Assembly (NCBI RefSeq): GCF_017876625.1
Contig: NZ_JAGIOH010000001.1
Coordinates: 3,865,501-3,929,500 of the forward strand
DNA: 64,000 nucleotides
Direction of reading: 5' to 3'
Source: Streptomyces syringium
Lineage (GTDB): Bacteria > Actinomycetota > Actinomycetes > Streptomycetales > Streptomycetaceae
The position numbers were made by a program, and so were the translations under genes. Shown here piece by piece: positions 46,867 to 55,819 of the stretch (position 1 is the stretch's first letter; each line of letters starts with the position of its first letter). The notes beneath the pieces were generated by a model. It was not told where the DNA came from, made no database searches, and saw only the letters and a list, made by a program, of their open reading frames with translations.

Positions 46867-48135
46867 TTAACGGCGACGAAAACCTGTCATAGCCACAGCA
46901 ATTGCCGCGTAGATCACGGCCACCGTTATCACCAGCACGGCCGACCGGCCGTCAGGCGGCAGCATCAGGGCGGCCACTCCGGCCGCTCCCACGAACGCGA
47001 CGTTGAACAGCACGTCGTAGAGCGAGAAGACCCGGCCGCGGAAGGCGTCGTCGACGGACGACTGGACCACTGTGTCCGTGGAGATTTTCGCGCCCTGGGT
47101 GACGAGCCCGAGAACGAAGGCACCGATCAGCGTCGGGACGCGCTCGAAGGGCAGACCCAGAGCGGGTTCGAGGAGCGCCGCGGCCGCCGCGCAGACCACG
47201 ATCCAGCCGAGCGGGCCGAACCGGGCGGTCGCCCAGGGGGTGATGACGGCCGCGGCGAAGAATCCCGCGCCGGACACGGCGACGGCGAGGCCCAACAGGG
47301 CGAGTCCTTCGGAGTCGTCGTCGGTCCACGCGTACCGGCAGAGCATCAGCAAAGTGACCGTCAGCGCGCCGTAGCAGAACCGCATCAGGGTCATCGCGCC
47401 CAGCGCCCGGGAGGCGGTGGGGCGCTCGGCCAGGTGGCGCAGCCCTGCGGTCAGGCCCGTCACGGTGGCCAGCACCGTGGTGCCCAGGGGAGTCCGGACC
47501 GACGGTGTGTCGGGCCCCAGCAGGCCCACAGGCATGCGCAGCGAGGAGAGCGCGGCGCACAAGTACAGTGCCGCGCCCAGCAGGACGACCAGCGCGTCGG
47601 ACGCGTGGCCTTCGGGGGAGGCCAGGCGTACGGCGAAGGCGAGGCCGCCGCCCGCGGTGGCGGCGAGCGTGCCGGCGGTCGGGGAGAGGGAGTTGGCCAT
47701 GACCAGGCGCTCGCGCGAGTCGACGACGCGCGGCAGGGCGGCCGAGAGCCCGGCGAGGACGAAGCGGTTGACGGCGGTGACCGACAGCGCGGAGACGTAG
47801 AAGAGCCAGTCGGGGACGCGGGCGACCATGAGCAGTGCCGTGCCGATGGCCAGAGCGGCTCGCAGGAGATTGCCGTGGAGCAGCACCTGGCGTCGTCGCC
47901 AGCGGTCCAGCAGGACGCCGGCGAACGGGCCCAACAGCGAATAGGGCAGCAGGAGGACGGCCATGGCGGAGGCGATGGCCGCCGGTGAGGCCTGCTTCTC
48001 GGGTGAGAAGACCACGTACGTGGCGAGCGCGACCTGATAGACACCGTCGGCCGACTGGGACAGCAGCCGAACGGCCAGCAGACGGCGGAAATCGCGCAGA
48101 CGCAGCAGGACGCGCAGATCACGCACAACAGGCAT
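46867..48135 (-). CDS. MFS transporter
   Basis: The 422-residue protein has about 10-12 membrane segments and the MFS loop motif between helices 2 and 3 (GPFAGVLLDRWRRRQVLLHGN). ATG 48135 has GAGG 9 nt upstream; the frame extends eight codons further without a site. It resembles drug-efflux-type MFS proteins; substrate unknown. The gene is conserved here in Streptomyces (between the LppU-type gene and inositol-phosphate synthase). Confidence 0.87.
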   Translation of the reverse strand: MPVVRDLRVLLRLRDFRRLLAVRLLSQSADGVYQVALATYVVFSPEKQASPAAIASAMAVLLLPYSLLGPFAGVLLDRWRRRQVLLHGNLLRAALAIGTALLMVARVPDWLFYVSALSVTAVNRFVLAGLSAALPRVVDSRERLVMANSLSPTAGTLAATAGGGLAFAVRLASPEGHASDALVVLLGAALYLCAALSSLRMPVGLLGPDTPSVRTPLGTTVLATVTGLTAGLRHLAERPTASRALGAMTLMRFCYGALTVTLLMLCRYAWTDDDSEGLALLGLAVAVSGAGFFAAAVITPWATARFGPLGWIVVCAAAAALLEPALGLPFERVPTLIGAFVLGLVTQGAKISTDTVVQSSVDDAFRGRVFSLYDVLFNVAFVGAAGVAALMLPPDGRSAVLVITVAVIYAAIAVAMTGFRRR

Positions 48136-48158
48136 GCCGAACAGCCTCACACACCACA

Positions 48159-48189
48159 CAGGCCCCCGGGTGGATTACCCGGGGGCCTG
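48159..48189 (-). terminator. terminator after inositol-3-phosphate synthase
   Basis: Perfect 13-bp stem caggcccccgggt / acccgggggcctg with a 5-nt loop, between the end of the synthase gene and the start of the MFS gene (both minus strand). Confidence 0.82.
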
Positions 48190-48240
48190 CGGGGAAGCGG
48201 AGTGCGGCCACGGCGCTCAGCGCGCCGTGTCAGGCCTCGC

Positions 48241-49323
48241 TCAGCGCTCGACCTCGCCCTTGATGAACTTCTCGACGTTCTCCAGAGCCTCGTCGTCGAA
48301 GTACTGCACCGGCGGGGACTTCATGAAGTACGAGGACGCGGAGAGGATCGGGCCACCGATACCGCGGTCCTTGGCGATCTTCGCGGCGCGCACGGCGTCG
48401 ATGATGACACCCGCGGAGTTCGGGGAGTCCCACACCTCGAGCTTGTACTCCAGGTTCAGCGGGACGTCACCGAAGGCACGGCCCTCGAGACGCACGTACG
48501 CCCACTTGCGGTCGTCCAGCCAGGCCACGTAGTCCGACGGGCCGATGTGGACGTTGTCGTCGCCCAGCTCACGGTCGCGGATCTGCGAGGTGACGGACTG
48601 CGTCTTGGAGATCTTCTTGGACTCCAGGCGGTCACGCTCGAGCATGTTCTTGAAGTCCATGTTGCCGCCGACGTTCAGCTGCATGGTGCGCTCGAGGCGG
48701 ACACCGCGGTCTTCGAAGAGCTTCGCCATCACACGGTGCGTGATGGTGGCGCCGACCTGCGACTTGATGTCGTCGCCGACGATCGGCACGCCCGCCTCGG
48801 TGAACTTGTCCGCCCACTCCTTGGTACCGGCGATGAAGACCGGAAGAGCGTTGACGAAGGCGACCTTGGCGTCGATGGCGCACTGCGCGTAGAACTTCGC
48901 CGCGTCCTCGGAGCCGACCGGCAGGTAGCAGACCAGGACGTCGACCTGCTTGTCCTTGAGGACCTGGACGATGTCGACCGGGGCCTCGGCGGACTCCTCG
49001 ATGGTCTGGCGGTAGTACTTGCCCAGACCGTCGTAGGTGTGGCCGCGCTGGACGGTGACACCCGAGGACGGCACGTCGCAGATCTTGATGGTGTTGTTCT
49101 CGCTGGCGCCGATGGCGTCCGCGAGGTCGAGGCCGACCTTCTTCGCGTCGACGTCGAACGCGGCCACGAACTCCACATCACCGACGTGGTAGTCGCCGAA
49201 CTGCACGTGCATCAGACCCGGCACGCGGCCGTTCGGGTCGGCGTCCTTGTAGTACTCGACGCCCTGAACCAGCGAGGCGGCGCAGTTGCCCACGCCTACG
49301 ATGGCTACGCGAACCGAACCCAT
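48241..49323 (-). CDS. ino1: inositol-3-phosphate synthase
   Basis: The 360-residue NAD-dependent synthase starts GSVRVAIVGVGNCAASLVQGVEYY at ATG 49323 with GGGAG upstream. It carries GDDIKSQVGATITHR and the catalytic lysine region LNVGGNMDFKNMLER. It is the short archaeal/actinobacterial type and converts glucose 6-phosphate to inositol 3-phosphate, the precursor of mycothiol and phosphatidylinositol. The PadR gene 49 bp upstream in the same direction is probably in the same transcript. Confidence 0.96.
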   Translation of the reverse strand: MGSVRVAIVGVGNCAASLVQGVEYYKDADPNGRVPGLMHVQFGDYHVGDVEFVAAFDVDAKKVGLDLADAIGASENNTIKICDVPSSGVTVQRGHTYDGLGKYYRQTIEESAEAPVDIVQVLKDKQVDVLVCYLPVGSEDAAKFYAQCAIDAKVAFVNALPVFIAGTKEWADKFTEAGVPIVGDDIKSQVGATITHRVMAKLFEDRGVRLERTMQLNVGGNMDFKNMLERDRLESKKISKTQSVTSQIRDRELGDDNVHIGPSDYVAWLDDRKWAYVRLEGRAFGDVPLNLEYKLEVWDSPNSAGVIIDAVRAAKIAKDRGIGGPILSASSYFMKSPPVQYFDDEALENVEKFIKGEVER

Positions 49324-49372
49324 TCCGGTTGCTCCCTGTTTGTACTCGACAAAGCCCTGCGGAGTGCAGAGC

Positions 49373-50041
49373 TCACTTGGCGGTGTCATCGGACGGATCC
49401 GGCCGGGAGGAACCCCGGTGCCGGGGCAGGCCGTCCGTATCCCCGGTTGTGTCCTGCGCGGCGGAGCCGTTGCGCTGGTCGCGCCCGGCCCGCTCGCTCT
49501 CGATCAGCTCGTTCAGCCAGCGGACCTCACGCTCCACCGACTCCATGCCGTGACGCTGGAGCTCGAGGGTGTAGTCGTCCAGCCGCTCGCGGGTACGGGC
49601 CAAGGAGGCGCGCATCTTCTCGAGGCGCTCCTCCAGCCGGCTGCGGCGGCCTTCCAGCACCCGCATGCGCACGTCCCGCGAGGTCTGCCCGAAGAACGCG
49701 AAGCGGGCGGCGAAGTGCTCGTCCTCCCACGCGTCCGGGCCGGTGTGGGCGAGGAGCTCTTCGAAGTGCTCCTTGCCCTCCGCCGTCAGGCGGTAGACGA
49801 TCTTTGCCCGGCGACCGGCCAGTGATGCCGCGCGGGCATCCTCCGGAGCGCTGCCGGGCTCCTCGATCAACCATCCGTTGGCGACCAGAGTCTTCAGGCA
49901 GGGGTAGAGGGTGCCGTAGCTGAACGCACGGAACACCCCGAGCGAGGTGTTGAGGCGTTTGCGCAGCTCATAGCCGTGCATCGGAGACTCGCGGAGCAGG
50001 CCGAGGACGGCGAACTCAAGGATGCCGGAGCGTCTGCTCAC
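49373..50041 (-). CDS. PadR family transcriptional regulator
   Basis: The 222-residue protein has the PadR winged helix (ILEFAVLGLLRESPMHGYELRKRLN, SYGTLYPCLKTLVANGWL) at residues 6-90. A coiled-coil effector region follows (RRSRLEERLEKMRASLARTRERLDDY), then an acidic tail. GTG 50041 has GGAGG 8 nt upstream. A perfect 21-bp palindrome lies 41-61 bp upstream, the expected autoregulatory operator. It probably represses itself and the inositol-phosphate synthase gene (inference). Confidence 0.92.
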   Translation of the reverse strand: MSRRSGILEFAVLGLLRESPMHGYELRKRLNTSLGVFRAFSYGTLYPCLKTLVANGWLIEEPGSAPEDARAASLAGRRAKIVYRLTAEGKEHFEELLAHTGPDAWEDEHFAARFAFFGQTSRDVRMRVLEGRRSRLEERLEKMRASLARTRERLDDYTLELQRHGMESVEREVRWLNELIESERAGRDQRNGSAAQDTTGDTDGLPRHRGSSRPDPSDDTAK

Positions 50042-50081
50042 TTCTCGCCTCCTTGGTCCTCTACGTCCCTTATGCCGAGCT

Positions 50082-50102
50082 GATGTATCGACTCGATACA
50101 TC
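50082..50102. promoter_or_regulatory. PadR operator palindrome
   Basis: Arms gatgtatcga and tcgatacatc with one central base form a perfect inverted repeat. ATGTAT...ATACAT is the classical PadR operator core. It lies in the 358-bp gap between padR and the divergent PBP gene; the rest of that gap shows a TAGTCT hexamer near 50233 but no gene. Confidence 0.82.
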
Positions 50103-50399
50103 CAGACGATAGAACGAGCGTCCTGTTGCGACAAGAGGGGGCACGGTGAACGAGGTCACATCACTGATTCGTGGGACAGAACCCGCCTGATTTGGAGTGA
50201 ACATCCCCAGTGGGCGGGATTTGGCCGTGCGTAGTCTGTGCGCCATGCAGACCACCGGGAACCGAGTGACGTCGTCAGACGTCCTCGTCCTGGATGCAGT
50301 GCGCCCGGTCGCTCAGGGGGGCCCGGATCGCGCATCGGGGGGAACGGAAGCCACCTGCCGCTTTCAGGCGATAGCGCCTGCCCGAGGAGTAGTCGTTCG

Positions 50400-53036
50400 A
50401 TGAGCGAGCATCGTCGCAAGCCGCCGCAGTCCCAGGGCGGCGGACGGGCCGCGTCCCGGCGCGCGGCGCAGCAGCCGGGTGCCGGCCGCCGCGCCGCACC
50501 GCCGGGGGGCGCGGCCGAGCCCGGCCATGGCCGCATGGCCGAGTCGCAGTACACAAGCAGGTCCGGAGCCCGGCGCGGGGCGCAGCGGGGTGACGGCGCC
50601 ACCGGGCGCAGACGCCCCGCCCCGGGGGCCGGCGGAGCGGGCCGGGGGCGGCGGGACGGCGGCCGCCCGGCCAAGAAGCGCTTCATCGACTACCCGCGTG
50701 CGGGCAAGGTCGGGGCGCGGCGCTGGTTGCCGTCCTGGAAGCTGGTCACCGGGCTGTGCATCGGTTTTCTCGGACTGATCATCGGTGTGGTCGGCATCGC
50801 GCTGCTGATCGTGCAGGTGCCGACGGCCCGGGCCGCCTCGACCGTCCAGAAGAACGTCTATTACTGGGCGGACGGCGACCAGATGGTCGTGGCCGGTGGT
50901 GGTGAGCTCAACCGCCAGATCGTGCCGATCGCCAAGATTCCCGAGGCGATGCAGAACGCGGTGGTCTCGGCCGAGAACGCCACGTTCTGGGAGGACCAGG
51001 GCGTCGACCCGATGGGTATCGCCCGAGCCGTGGTCAAGATGGCTCAGGGCGGTGAGACGCAGAGTGGTTCGACCATCACCCAGCAGTTCGTGAAGAACAC
51101 CTATCTCAGCCAGGACCAGACGCTGACGCGTAAGGCCACCGAGCTGCTGATCTCGATAAAGGTGGGGGCGACCGAGGACAAGAGCAAGATCCTCGAGGGT
51201 TACCTCAACACGGCCTACTACGGGCGTGGTGCCTACGGTATCCAGGCCGCCGCGCGGGCCTACTACAACAAGGACTGCACGGAGCTGAACGCGAGCGAGA
51301 GCGCGTTCCTGGCGGCCACCTTGAACGGCCCGAACCTGTACGACCCGTACGGCGGTCAGGGGCCCGCGGCCACTCCGGAGAAGAACACGAAGCGGGCCAC
51401 GGACCGCTGGAAGTGGACGCTGGACCGAGAGGTCGAGGTCAGCCACAAGTACCTGTCGCCGGAAGAGCGCGACAAGTGGGTCGCGAAGGGCTTCCCGAAG
51501 CCCCAGCCGCCCAAGCCGGCGACCAACCGGGCCGGGCAGATCGGCTATCTGACCAGCCTCGCCGACAATTACATCGTCGCCCATTCCAATCTCAGCAAGG
51601 CCCAGTTGGACAAGGGTGGATTCCAGATCCACACCACGTTCGACAAGAAAAAGGTGAACGCGCTGGCCAAGTCGGTGGCGGACGTCCGCAAGGCCAACAT
51701 CAAGCCGAACGCGCGCGAGGTCGACAAGCACGTGCAGTTCGGCGGGGCGTCCGTGGAGCCCAAGACGGGCAAGATCGTCGCCATTTACGGCGGTGAGAAC
51801 GCGCTCGAGCACTTCACCAACAACGCCGACTACACCGGTGTCCAGGTGGGTTCGACGTTCAAGCCCTTCGTCCTGGCCGCCGCGATGACACACGGAAAGC
51901 GCAATCCGGGTCTCGGTTCGCACCAGACCGATTCCCAGCGCACGGTCGTCTCGCCGGACAGCATCTACAACGGTGACAACAAGCTGACCCTGCGGGACTA
52001 CAACGGCCAGGTCTGGCACGACCAGAACGGCAGCGAGTGGCACCAGAGGAACGACGGTGACGAGGACAAGGGACTCGTCACGCTGCGTACCGCCATGCAG
52101 TACTCGGTGAATACGCCCTTCATTCAGCTGGGCATGGACGTCGGCACCGACCTGGTGAAGGAGTCGGCGGTCAAGGCGGGGCTGGACGAGGACCAGCTGG
52201 CCTCCCTTTCCCCGACCTTCTCCCTCGGTACGTCGGCGCCCAGTGCGATCCGGCTGGCGGGCTCGTACGCGACTTTCGCCGCGAGCGGGAAGCAGATCGA
52301 CCCGTATTCGGTCGAGAAGGTGGAGAAGGACGGCAAGCCGCTCTACAAGCACGAGACGGAGAGCGCGCAGGCCTTCGACGCGAATGTGGCGAACAACGTC
52401 ACGGACGTGCTGAGGACGGTCGTGCAGGACGGCACGGGTACCGCGGCGCAGCTCGGTGACCGCCCGGTGGCGGGCAAGACCGGTACGACCGATGAGAACC
52501 GGTCGGCCTGGTTCGCGGGCTACACCCCGCAGCTGTCCACAGCGATCGGCATGTATCGCGTCGACCCCAACGCGAAGAAGCAGGAATTCCTGTCGATGCG
52601 CGGTGTGGGTGGCAAGCCGACCATTCACGGCGCCTCGTTCCCGGCCGAGATCTGGGCCGATTACATGGGCAAGGCGCTGAAGGGGAAGCCGATCGAGCAG
52701 TTCGAACCGGCGCAGCCGATCGGCAAGAAGATCTACGGAGACGGCGCGAGCCCCTCCCCCAGCCCGACCCCGTCGACGGCCGCGTCGCCGACGCCGTCGA
52801 AGTCGGCGTCGCCGAGCCCGTCGAAGACCCCGAGCAAGTCCCCGTCGCCGAGCAGGACCTGCCACCCGCTCGACCCGCGGTGCAAGCCCGGTGGCTCCGG
52901 CGGTCCGGGAGGCGGCAAGGGCGGCGCGTCGGGCGGTCCCGGTGGTACGGGCGGCACGGGTACTCCGGGTGAGTCCCCGGAGCCGGATCCGACAGGGGGC
53001 CGGCCGGGCGGGCTGTTCGGCGGTCCGGGCGATTAG
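50400..53036 (+). CDS. class A penicillin-binding protein (transglycosylase/transpeptidase)
   Basis: The 878-residue bifunctional PBP has a basic Gly/Arg/Gln-rich cytosolic tail of about 110 residues and one membrane helix (LVTGLCIGFLGLIIGVVGIALLIV). The GT51 domain contains the catalytic glutamate in VVSAENATFWEDQG and GSTITQQ. The transpeptidase has SxxK GSTFKPF, SVN and KTGTT. The C-terminus is a Ser/Pro/Lys and Gly-rich tail. ATG 50400 follows GAGGAG by 10 nt. It polymerises and cross-links peptidoglycan. A terminator follows. Confidence 0.95.
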   Translation: MSEHRRKPPQSQGGGRAASRRAAQQPGAGRRAAPPGGAAEPGHGRMAESQYTSRSGARRGAQRGDGATGRRRPAPGAGGAGRGRRDGGRPAKKRFIDYPRAGKVGARRWLPSWKLVTGLCIGFLGLIIGVVGIALLIVQVPTARAASTVQKNVYYWADGDQMVVAGGGELNRQIVPIAKIPEAMQNAVVSAENATFWEDQGVDPMGIARAVVKMAQGGETQSGSTITQQFVKNTYLSQDQTLTRKATELLISIKVGATEDKSKILEGYLNTAYYGRGAYGIQAAARAYYNKDCTELNASESAFLAATLNGPNLYDPYGGQGPAATPEKNTKRATDRWKWTLDREVEVSHKYLSPEERDKWVAKGFPKPQPPKPATNRAGQIGYLTSLADNYIVAHSNLSKAQLDKGGFQIHTTFDKKKVNALAKSVADVRKANIKPNAREVDKHVQFGGASVEPKTGKIVAIYGGENALEHFTNNADYTGVQVGSTFKPFVLAAAMTHGKRNPGLGSHQTDSQRTVVSPDSIYNGDNKLTLRDYNGQVWHDQNGSEWHQRNDGDEDKGLVTLRTAMQYSVNTPFIQLGMDVGTDLVKESAVKAGLDEDQLASLSPTFSLGTSAPSAIRLAGSYATFAASGKQIDPYSVEKVEKDGKPLYKHETESAQAFDANVANNVTDVLRTVVQDGTGTAAQLGDRPVAGKTGTTDENRSAWFAGYTPQLSTAIGMYRVDPNAKKQEFLSMRGVGGKPTIHGASFPAEIWADYMGKALKGKPIEQFEPAQPIGKKIYGDGASPSPSPTPSTAASPTPSKSASPSPSKTPSKSPSPSRTCHPLDPRCKPGGSGGPGGGKGGASGGPGGTGGTGTPGESPEPDPTGGRPGGLFGGPGD

Positions 53037-53074
53037 GCCGACCTGCCGGTACACCCGTCCGGAGTGATCCTTTT

Positions 53075-53110
53075 CGAGGGCCGTCCCGCGTTCGCGCGGG
53101 GCGGCCCTCG
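53075..53110 (+). terminator. terminator after the PBP gene
   Basis: 16-bp stem with one G-U (cgagggccgtcccgcg / cgcggggcggccctcg) capped by a TTCG tetraloop. Confidence 0.83.
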
Positions 53111-53113
53111 AGG

Positions 53114-53122
53114 TTATCCACA
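53114..53122 (+). promoter_or_regulatory. perfect DnaA box upstream of the GT87 gene
   Basis: TTATCCACA, a perfect strong DnaA box, 41 bp before the GT87 start and 4 bp after the preceding terminator. Confidence 0.5.
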
Positions 53123-53162
53123 GGCTCCGACGGGTCACAGGCTCTTACGGCAGGATGTCCGC

Positions 53163-54656
53163 ATGAGGAGCGTGCGGGACGACGATCAGGTACGGCCCAC
53201 CGTCGAGGACGAGGTGGCCGCCGCCGGCAGTGAGCTCATCGGCGGGCCGGCCGGGCGGCGTGCCCTGACCGGCCTGGGCTGGTGGACGCCGGTCCGGGTG
53301 ATCGCGCTGGTCGCGCTGGGCATGTTCGCGCTCGGCATGGTGCAGAAGCTGCCCTGCTACAACTACGGCTGGTTCTACGGCGCCACCACCCAGTACACCC
53401 ACGCCTGCTACTCCGACATCCCCCACCTCTACAGCGGTCGCGGCTTCGATCTCGGTCTCATCCCGTATTTCGACAAGATCCCGCAGACCGTCTCCGGTGG
53501 CATGGACTATCTGGAGTACCCGGTCCTCACCGGGTTGTTCATGGAGATCGCCGCCCGGCTCACGCCGGGGGGCGGGAGCATCCAGCACCGCGAGCAGCTC
53601 TACTGGCTGGTCAACGCCGGCATGCTGATGGCCTGCACCGCGGTGATCGCCCTCTGTGTGACCCGGACGCACCGCCGCCGCCCCTGGGACGCGCTCCTGG
53701 TCGCCCTCGCGCCGGCCTTCGCCCTCACGGCCACCATCAACTGGGATCTGTTCGCGGTCGCCCTCACGGCCGCCGCGATGCTCATGTGGTCACGCGGCCG
53801 GGCTCTCGGGGCGGGCCTCCTGATCGGTCTGGCCGCCGCGGCGAAGCTGTATCCGGCGTTGCTGCTCGGGCCGCTGTTCATCCTGTGCTGGCGGGCCGGG
53901 CGCCACCGGGCGTTCCTCGGAGCCATCTCCGGCGCGGTCGGGGCCTGGCTGGTGGTGAATCTGCCGGTCATGCTGACGCACGACGCGAGCGGTTTCCATA
54001 TCCGCGAGGGCTGGGCGAAGTTCTACACCTTCAGCCAGGAGCGGCCGGTCGACTTCGGCTCGGTCTGGCTCTTCATCTCCCAGCGCACCGGGAATCCGCT
54101 GGATGACGCCAACACCTACGCGACGCTGCTGATGATCATCGGCTGTCTGGGCCTCGGGGCCCTCGGGCTGTACGCGCCCAGGAGGCCGCGCTTCGCACAG
54201 CTGGTCTTCCTGGTGGTGGCGCTCTTCATCCTGACCAACAAGGTCTATTCGCCGCAGTACGTGCTGTGGCTGATCCCGCTCGCCGCGCTGGCCCGCCCGA
54301 AGTGGCGTGACTTCCTCATCTGGCAGGCGTGCGAGGTCCTGTACTTCCTCGGCATCTGGTTCTACCTGGCCTACACGGGAAGCGGCGACAAGCACCAGGG
54401 CCTGCCCCTGGAGGGCTACCAACTGGCGATCGTGCTCCATCTGTTGGGCACGCTGTATCTCTGCGCCGGCGTCGTGCGCGACATCCTGCTGCCGGAGCGG
54501 GACGTCGTCCGGCGGGACGGCTCGGACGACCCCTCGGGCGGTGTGCTGGACGGGGCCCCGGACATATTCGTCCTCGGCTCCGCGCGCCGGGCCCGGCACG
54601 CGGAGACGCGCGAAGGCACACGTGTCCAATGGGGTGCCGAGAGCCGCGAACCGTAG
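53163..54656 (+). CDS. glycosyltransferase 87 family membrane protein
   Basis: The 497-residue polytopic protein has about 10-12 hydrophobic segments and features of the GT87/DUF2029 mannosyltransferase-like family: the loop MDYLEYPVLTGLFM, the LAAAAKLYPALLLGPLF motif and NKVYSPQYVLWLIPL. Such enzymes use polyprenyl-phosphate sugars to build envelope glycans. ATG 53163 has AGGA 7 nt upstream. Sugar and acceptor are unknown. It ends convergent to the alanine-racemase-like gene. Confidence 0.85.
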   Translation: MRSVRDDDQVRPTVEDEVAAAGSELIGGPAGRRALTGLGWWTPVRVIALVALGMFALGMVQKLPCYNYGWFYGATTQYTHACYSDIPHLYSGRGFDLGLIPYFDKIPQTVSGGMDYLEYPVLTGLFMEIAARLTPGGGSIQHREQLYWLVNAGMLMACTAVIALCVTRTHRRRPWDALLVALAPAFALTATINWDLFAVALTAAAMLMWSRGRALGAGLLIGLAAAAKLYPALLLGPLFILCWRAGRHRAFLGAISGAVGAWLVVNLPVMLTHDASGFHIREGWAKFYTFSQERPVDFGSVWLFISQRTGNPLDDANTYATLLMIIGCLGLGALGLYAPRRPRFAQLVFLVVALFILTNKVYSPQYVLWLIPLAALARPKWRDFLIWQACEVLYFLGIWFYLAYTGSGDKHQGLPLEGYQLAIVLHLLGTLYLCAGVVRDILLPERDVVRRDGSDDPSGGVLDGAPDIFVLGSARRARHAETREGTRVQWGAESREP

Positions 54657-54691
54657 TCACGCGGCTCCGGCCCCCGCATCAGGGGGGTGGA

Positions 54692-55723
54692 TCAGTGATC
54701 GAGCAGCCGGTCGAACTGGGTGGTGGTGTGCCGCAGGTGGGCCACCAGTTCGTCGCCGACCTGGGGGGCGGGGACGTCGCCGGGCACGAACAGGATGGAG
54801 ACCTGCATGTGCGGGGGCTCCGCGAACCAGCGCTGCTTTCCCGCCCAGACGAAGGGCGAGAGGTTGCGGTTCATCGTCGCGAGTCCGGCCCTGGCGACGC
54901 CCTTGGCGCGCGGCATCATGCCGTGCAGTGCCTTCGGGGCCTCCAGGCCGACGCCGTGCGAGGTGCCGCCGGCCACCACGACGAGGTAGCCGTCGCCGGC
55001 CGCCTTCTGCTGGCGGTAGCCGAAGCGGTCGCCCTTGGCGACGGGCGTGACGTCCAGGACGGCGCCCCGGTACTGGGTGGCGTCGTGGTCGCCGAGCCAG
55101 AGCCGGGTGCCGATGCGGGCGCGGAAGCGCGTCTGGGGGAACTGCTGCTGCAGATGGGCGAGTTCATCGGCCTTGAGGTGGCTGACGAACATGGTGTGCA
55201 GCGGCAGCCGCGCGTTGCGCAGCCGCTCCATCCAGCCTATGACCTCGCCGACGGCGTCGGTGCCGTCGGTGCGGTCCAGCGGGAGGTGGATGGCGAAGCC
55301 CTCCAGGCGCACGTCCTCGATGGCGGCGTACAGCTTGGGGAGGTCCTCCTCGCTGATGCCGTGGCGCTTCATGCTGCTCATGACCTCGACCACGACGCGG
55401 GCGCCCACCAGGCCGCGCACGCCGTCGACGGAGGAGACCGACCGGATGGCCCGGTCGGGCAGCGGCACCGGCTCCTCGCCGAGGCGGAACGGCGTCAGCA
55501 CCAGCAGATCACCGCTGAAGAAGTCCTTGATGCGGGCCGCTTCGTAGGTCGTGCCGACGGCGAGTATGTCCGTCCCGAAGCGGGCGGCCTCGTCGGCCAG
55601 CCGCTCGTGGCCGAAGCCGTAGCCGTTGCCCTTGCAGACCGGGACTATCCCCGGGAACTGCTGAAGGACGGTCTGCTGGTGTGCCCGCCAACGCGCGGTG
55701 TCGACGTAGAGCGTGAGCGCCAT
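54692..55723 (-). CDS. alanine racemase-like PLP protein
   Basis: The 343-residue protein has the fold-type III PLP motif with lysine in VPVCKGNGYGFG (Lys31) and a TIM-barrel pattern (VVVEVMSSMKRHG, FVSHLKADEL). The C-terminal part has VAKGDRFGYRQQ, reminiscent of the racemase C-domain. But the protein is shorter than Alr (about 370-390), and the usual catalytic-tyrosine GYaDGy and CMDq motifs are not evident. It is 96 bp downstream of femX in the same direction, so it may act on the same peptidoglycan substrate pathway. Racemase activity is uncertain. Confidence 0.8.
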   Translation of the reverse strand: MALTLYVDTARWRAHQQTVLQQFPGIVPVCKGNGYGFGHERLADEAARFGTDILAVGTTYEAARIKDFFSGDLLVLTPFRLGEEPVPLPDRAIRSVSSVDGVRGLVGARVVVEVMSSMKRHGISEEDLPKLYAAIEDVRLEGFAIHLPLDRTDGTDAVGEVIGWMERLRNARLPLHTMFVSHLKADELAHLQQQFPQTRFRARIGTRLWLGDHDATQYRGAVLDVTPVAKGDRFGYRQQKAAGDGYLVVVAGGTSHGVGLEAPKALHGMMPRAKGVARAGLATMNRNLSPFVWAGKQRWFAEPPHMQVSILFVPGDVPAPQVGDELVAHLRHTTTQFDRLLDH

Positions 55724-55819
55724 GGCCGGTCCCGGAACCTTTCGCTGAGTCTGCTGTGTGACGTGGTCGTGTGTCTGACGGCGTTGCCCCGTGGCCCGGC
55801 GGACGGCCGGGCCGAAGGA

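Noticed and set aside
50364..53138. 924-codon minus-strand frame opposite the PBP gene
   Set aside because: Arg/Leu-rich shadow; the plus strand has GT51 and transpeptidase motifs.
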